A stretch of DNA of 64,000 nt, taken from contig NZ_SMFZ01000001.1 of NCBI RefSeq assembly GCF_004339565.1, forward strand, positions 186,001 through 250,000, written 5' to 3'. The first letter of the stretch is position 1; every line of letters begins with the position of its first letter. Shown one piece after another: positions 61,823 through 64,000 of this stretch. Source of the DNA: Pseudonocardia endophytica. Lineage in GTDB: Bacteria; Actinomycetota; Actinomycetes; Mycobacteriales; Pseudonocardiaceae. Both the position numbers and the translations under genes were made by a program. The notes beneath the pieces were generated by a model that was given only the letters and a program-made list of their open reading frames with translations, searched no databases and was not told the DNA's origin.

Positions 61823-63538
61823 ATGACCGGAGCAGCGTGGAACGGCGGCGTCGCAGCCGTCGTCCGTGGACACCGGCGACCGCTGGTGCTCGCGGCCGGT
61901 GCCGCGACGCTCACCCCGCTGCTGGAGCTGACCTACCCGTGGCCGCTCGCGCTCGCCGTCGACCACGTGCTCGACGGGCGGCCGTTCACCGGCGCACTCG
62001 CCACACTGGACGGCGTCGGTCCGATCGCCGTGCTCGGGGTGTGCGCGGCGGCCGTGCTCGTGCTGGCCGGCGTCGGCGCGCTCGCCGACCGGGCGGCCGT
62101 CGCCCGCTCGGAGCGCGCGGCCGAGCGCATCGGCTCCGATCTTCGACGGGCGGTGTTCGACCGTGCGGTCGCGCTGCCGGTCCGCTTCCACGACCGGCAC
62201 CACAGCGGCGAGCTCGTCTCCCGCCTGACCACCGACGTCGGACGCGTCCAGGACGCGGTCACCGCGGCCACGCTCGTCGTGCTCGCCGACGGGCTGCTGG
62301 TCGGCGGCACGCTCGTCGTGCTGTCACTCGTCGCCCCCGACCTGGCGCTCGTCGCGCTGCTCGTGGTGCCGCCGCTCGCGGTCGTGGCCGTCGTGCACCG
62401 ACGACGGGTGCGCGCCGCGGAGAGCCGTGCCCGCGCGGCGGCCGGTGGGCTGGCGGCGCTGGCCACCGACCTGATCGGCGCCGTCCGGATCGTGCAGGTG
62501 TTCAACCGCCGCGGCGCCGTGCAGGCCCGCTTCCGCGCGACCGACTCCGCCGTGCTCGACGCCCGCCTGGACGCCGTCCGGGTGCAGGCCGGCTGGGCGC
62601 CGCGGGCCGATCTCGTGCTGGCCGCCGGGACCGCGCTGACGCTGGTCGTCGGCGTCCTCGACGCCCGCGCCGGCGTGATCAGCACCGGCACCCTGCTGCT
62701 CGCGCTCGCCTACGTCCGCGACCTGTACGGCCCGATCCGGTCACTGGCCAAGCTCGCCGGGACGTTCGCGAAGGCCGGTGCCAGTGCCGCGCGGATCGGC
62801 GCGGTGCTCGACTCCACCGAGGTCGTCGCCGACGACCCGTCCGCACCCGCCGCTCCCCCGGTCACCACCGGCGTCGGGTTCCACGGCGTGCGGTTCGGGC
62901 ACGACCCGGCCCGGCCGGTGCTCGACGACGTCGACCTCCGTCTCCCGGCCCGTTCCCTGACCGCGGTCACCGGACCCAGCGGGTGCGGCAAGACGACGCT
63001 GCTCCAGCTGGTGCTGCGCCTGCACGACCCGGACGAGGGTGCCGTGACCGTCGACGGCGTCGACGTCCGCGCCTGCTCGCTGGAGTCGCTGCGCTCCCGC
63101 ATCGGCTACGTGCCCCAGGACCCGTCGCTGGTCACCGGCTCGATCGCGGACAACGTCGCGTTCGGCGGGCGCGACCTGTCCCGCGCGGCCGTCGTCGCCG
63201 CGGCCCGCGACGCCGGCGTGCTGGAGTTCGCCAACCAGCTGCAGTCCGGTGTGGACGCCGGGGTCGGCGAGGGTGGGCGGCGGCTGTCCGGTGGGCAGCA
63301 GCGCCGGGTCGCGATCGCCAGGGCCGTCGCCGGTGCGCCGCCGGTGCTGCTCGTCGACGAGCCGACGGCAGGGCTGGACCGGGCCGCCGCGGACACCGTG
63401 CTCGACGCGCTCGTCCGCGCCGGCCGCGGGCGCACCACCGTCGTCGTCACCCACGACCCGGCCGTGCTGGCCGTCGCCGACCGGGTCATCGAGCTCACCG
63501 CCCCGACGACCGTACGGAAGGAGGTGACCACGCGATGA
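61823..63538 (+). CDS. ABC exporter, fused membrane and ATPase domains
   Basis: 571 residues. N-terminal six-helix exporter domain (residues about 15-300; VRFHDRHHSGELVSRLTTDVGRV coupling helix) and a C-terminal ATPase with Walker A GPSGCGKTTLLQ, Q-loop YVPQDPSLV, signature LSGGQQRRVAIARA and Walker B VLLVDEPTAGLD followed by His in VVVTHDPAV. Probably works as a homodimer exporting a lipid, peptide or drug-like molecule. Its stop overlaps the start of a 31-codon gene by four bases (ATGA). Confidence 0.93.
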   Translation: MTGAAWNGGVAAVVRGHRRPLVLAAGAATLTPLLELTYPWPLALAVDHVLDGRPFTGALATLDGVGPIAVLGVCAAAVLVLAGVGALADRAAVARSERAAERIGSDLRRAVFDRAVALPVRFHDRHHSGELVSRLTTDVGRVQDAVTAATLVVLADGLLVGGTLVVLSLVAPDLALVALLVVPPLAVVAVVHRRRVRAAESRARAAAGGLAALATDLIGAVRIVQVFNRRGAVQARFRATDSAVLDARLDAVRVQAGWAPRADLVLAAGTALTLVVGVLDARAGVISTGTLLLALAYVRDLYGPIRSLAKLAGTFAKAGASAARIGAVLDSTEVVADDPSAPAAPPVTTGVGFHGVRFGHDPARPVLDDVDLRLPARSLTAVTGPSGCGKTTLLQLVLRLHDPDEGAVTVDGVDVRACSLESLRSRIGYVPQDPSLVTGSIADNVAFGGRDLSRAAVVAAARDAGVLEFANQLQSGVDAGVGEGGRRLSGGQQRRVAIARAVAGAPPVLLVDEPTAGLDRAAADTVLDALVRAGRGRTTVVVTHDPAVLAVADRVIELTAPTTVRKEVTTR

Positions 63539-63630
63539 TGATCAAGTCTGCCGTCCTGGCCGCGACGTCCGTCCGTTCCCACGGCCGCCGCCGCACGCGG
63601 ACCCGCAGCCGCACGCGTAGCCGCGGCTGA
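63535..63630 (+). CDS. 31-residue Arg-rich small protein coupled to the ABC exporter
   Basis: ATG 63535 overlaps the ABC stop (ATGA) and is preceded by a near-perfect AAGGAGGTGA ribosome binding site inside the end of the transporter gene. The product begins MMIKSAVLAATSVRSHGRR and ends in an Arg/Thr/Ser repeat (RTRSRTRSRG). It may be an exported peptide, a transporter regulator or a leader for the kinase gene. No similarity recognised. The strong ribosome binding site is the main evidence that it is real. Confidence 0.6.
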   Translation: MMIKSAVLAATSVRSHGRRRTRTRSRTRSRG

Positions 63631-63688
63631 TCCCGGTGACCGGGGACCGGGGGCATCCGGTCCCCGGTCCCCTCCGTTCGGAGACACC

Positions 63689-64000
63689 ATGACCCTGCTC
63701 GACGCCCGCCCCGTCCACCGCACCCGCGTGGGCGCGCCGCTGGTGCCCGGCCTGCTCGCCTGGCGCCGGTTCGGCATCGGGTACCGGTGCGAGACGTGGC
63801 TGGCCTGGTCGGTCGCGCACGGCTCACCGGTCGTCGTGAAGCTGCCGCGGCCGGACCAGACCGAGCACCCGCGCGCCCGTCGTGCCCTGGACCGCGAGGC
63901 CGCCGTCCTGCGCGCGTACCCGCACCCCGACCTGCCCCGCCTGCTCGCCGACGAGCGCGACGCGGCCGTGCCGCACCTCGTCGTCGAACACGTGGACGGA
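63689..64000 (+). CDS. Serine/threonine protein kinase-like protein, 3' end outside the window
   Basis: The first 104 residues from ATG 63689 (GGAG just upstream). GIGYRCETWLAWSVAHGSPVVVKLPRP has the VVVK lysine of the kinase N-lobe, ALDREAAVLRAYPHPDLPRLL the C-helix Glu, and VPHLVVEHVDG the hinge. The glycine loop is reduced, so activity may be altered. It follows the ABC-small protein pair by 58 bases and is probably in the same transcript. Confidence 0.8.
   Translation, partial: MTLLDARPVHRTRVGAPLVPGLLAWRRFGIGYRCETWLAWSVAHGSPVVVKLPRPDQTEHPRARRALDREAAVLRAYPHPDLPRLLADERDAAVPHLVVEHVDG

Overview
The window is very GC-rich with strong third-position bias. It has many GTG starts, many 4-base GTGA/ATGA stop-start overlaps and purine-rich ribosome binding sites. 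It also carries actinobacterial marker genes: RbpA, SecG in the gap-pgk-tpiA-secG order, a SARP/AfsR-type regulator and F420-type LLM enzymes. I read it as a chromosomal segment of a Pseudonocardia-like actinomycete; the genus is inference. I found no rRNA, tRNA, CRISPR array, transposase or integrase.

Layout. 0-5.7 kb is housekeeping on the minus strand: rbpA and a methyltransferase, secG, and tpiA-pgk-gap; a truncated LLM oxidoreductase enters from the left edge. 5.9-17.6 kb is mixed metabolism and regulation: a CYTH-like protein, an FAD monooxygenase behind a TetR-type operator, a maleylacetate reductase-like gene, a STAS protein, threonine dehydratase, an FlK-like thioesterase divergent from an enolase-superfamily enzyme, and a 1057-residue SARP-AAA regulator.

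17.5-37.5 kb is the most interesting part. It carries five families of the cyanobacterial/mycobacterial nitrogen-starvation cluster (Nit1C): MSMEG_0565 glycosyltransferase, MSMEG_0567 acetyltransferase, MSMEG_0568 radical SAM, MSMEG_0572/Sll0783, and sll0787 AIR synthase-like. The cluster's usual nitrilase is absent and a cobalt-type nitrile hydratase operon is present. Interleaved are all four components of the oxamate carbamoyltransferase/carbamate kinase system (AllF, AllG, AllH, AllK). A five-gene overlapping operon follows that looks like the bacterial coenzyme M pathway: a ComA-like synthase, two aspartase/fumarase-superfamily enzymes, a PLP enzyme and a Cys-rich unknown. An XRE-cupin regulator sits in the middle. 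How the parts cooperate is not known to me; a joint nitrile/carbamoyl nitrogen and sulfonate-thiol pathway is a hypothesis.

37.5-44.8 kb holds OsmC, an orphan LarC, a 93-bp tandem array of a 64-bp palindromic repeat, and a two-gene, less GC-rich unit whose two proteins share an amyloid-like N-terminal motif. An AAC(3)-family acetyltransferase and an RDD protein follow. 45-50.7 kb is an acyl-CoA catabolic cluster: two acyl-CoA dehydrogenases, a decayed ligase, an SDR, an acyl-CoA synthetase and a SnoaL-like protein. 50.9-54.2 kb is an ATP-grasp/papain-like pair. 54.2-58.2 kb holds transporters, a LysR regulator and a glycosyltransferase. 58.4 kb to the end holds a Gly/Ser-rich membrane protein, more copies of the 64-bp repeat around a pentanucleotide tract, a NarL-type two-component pair, and an ABC exporter followed by a 31-residue Arg-rich peptide and a truncated kinase.
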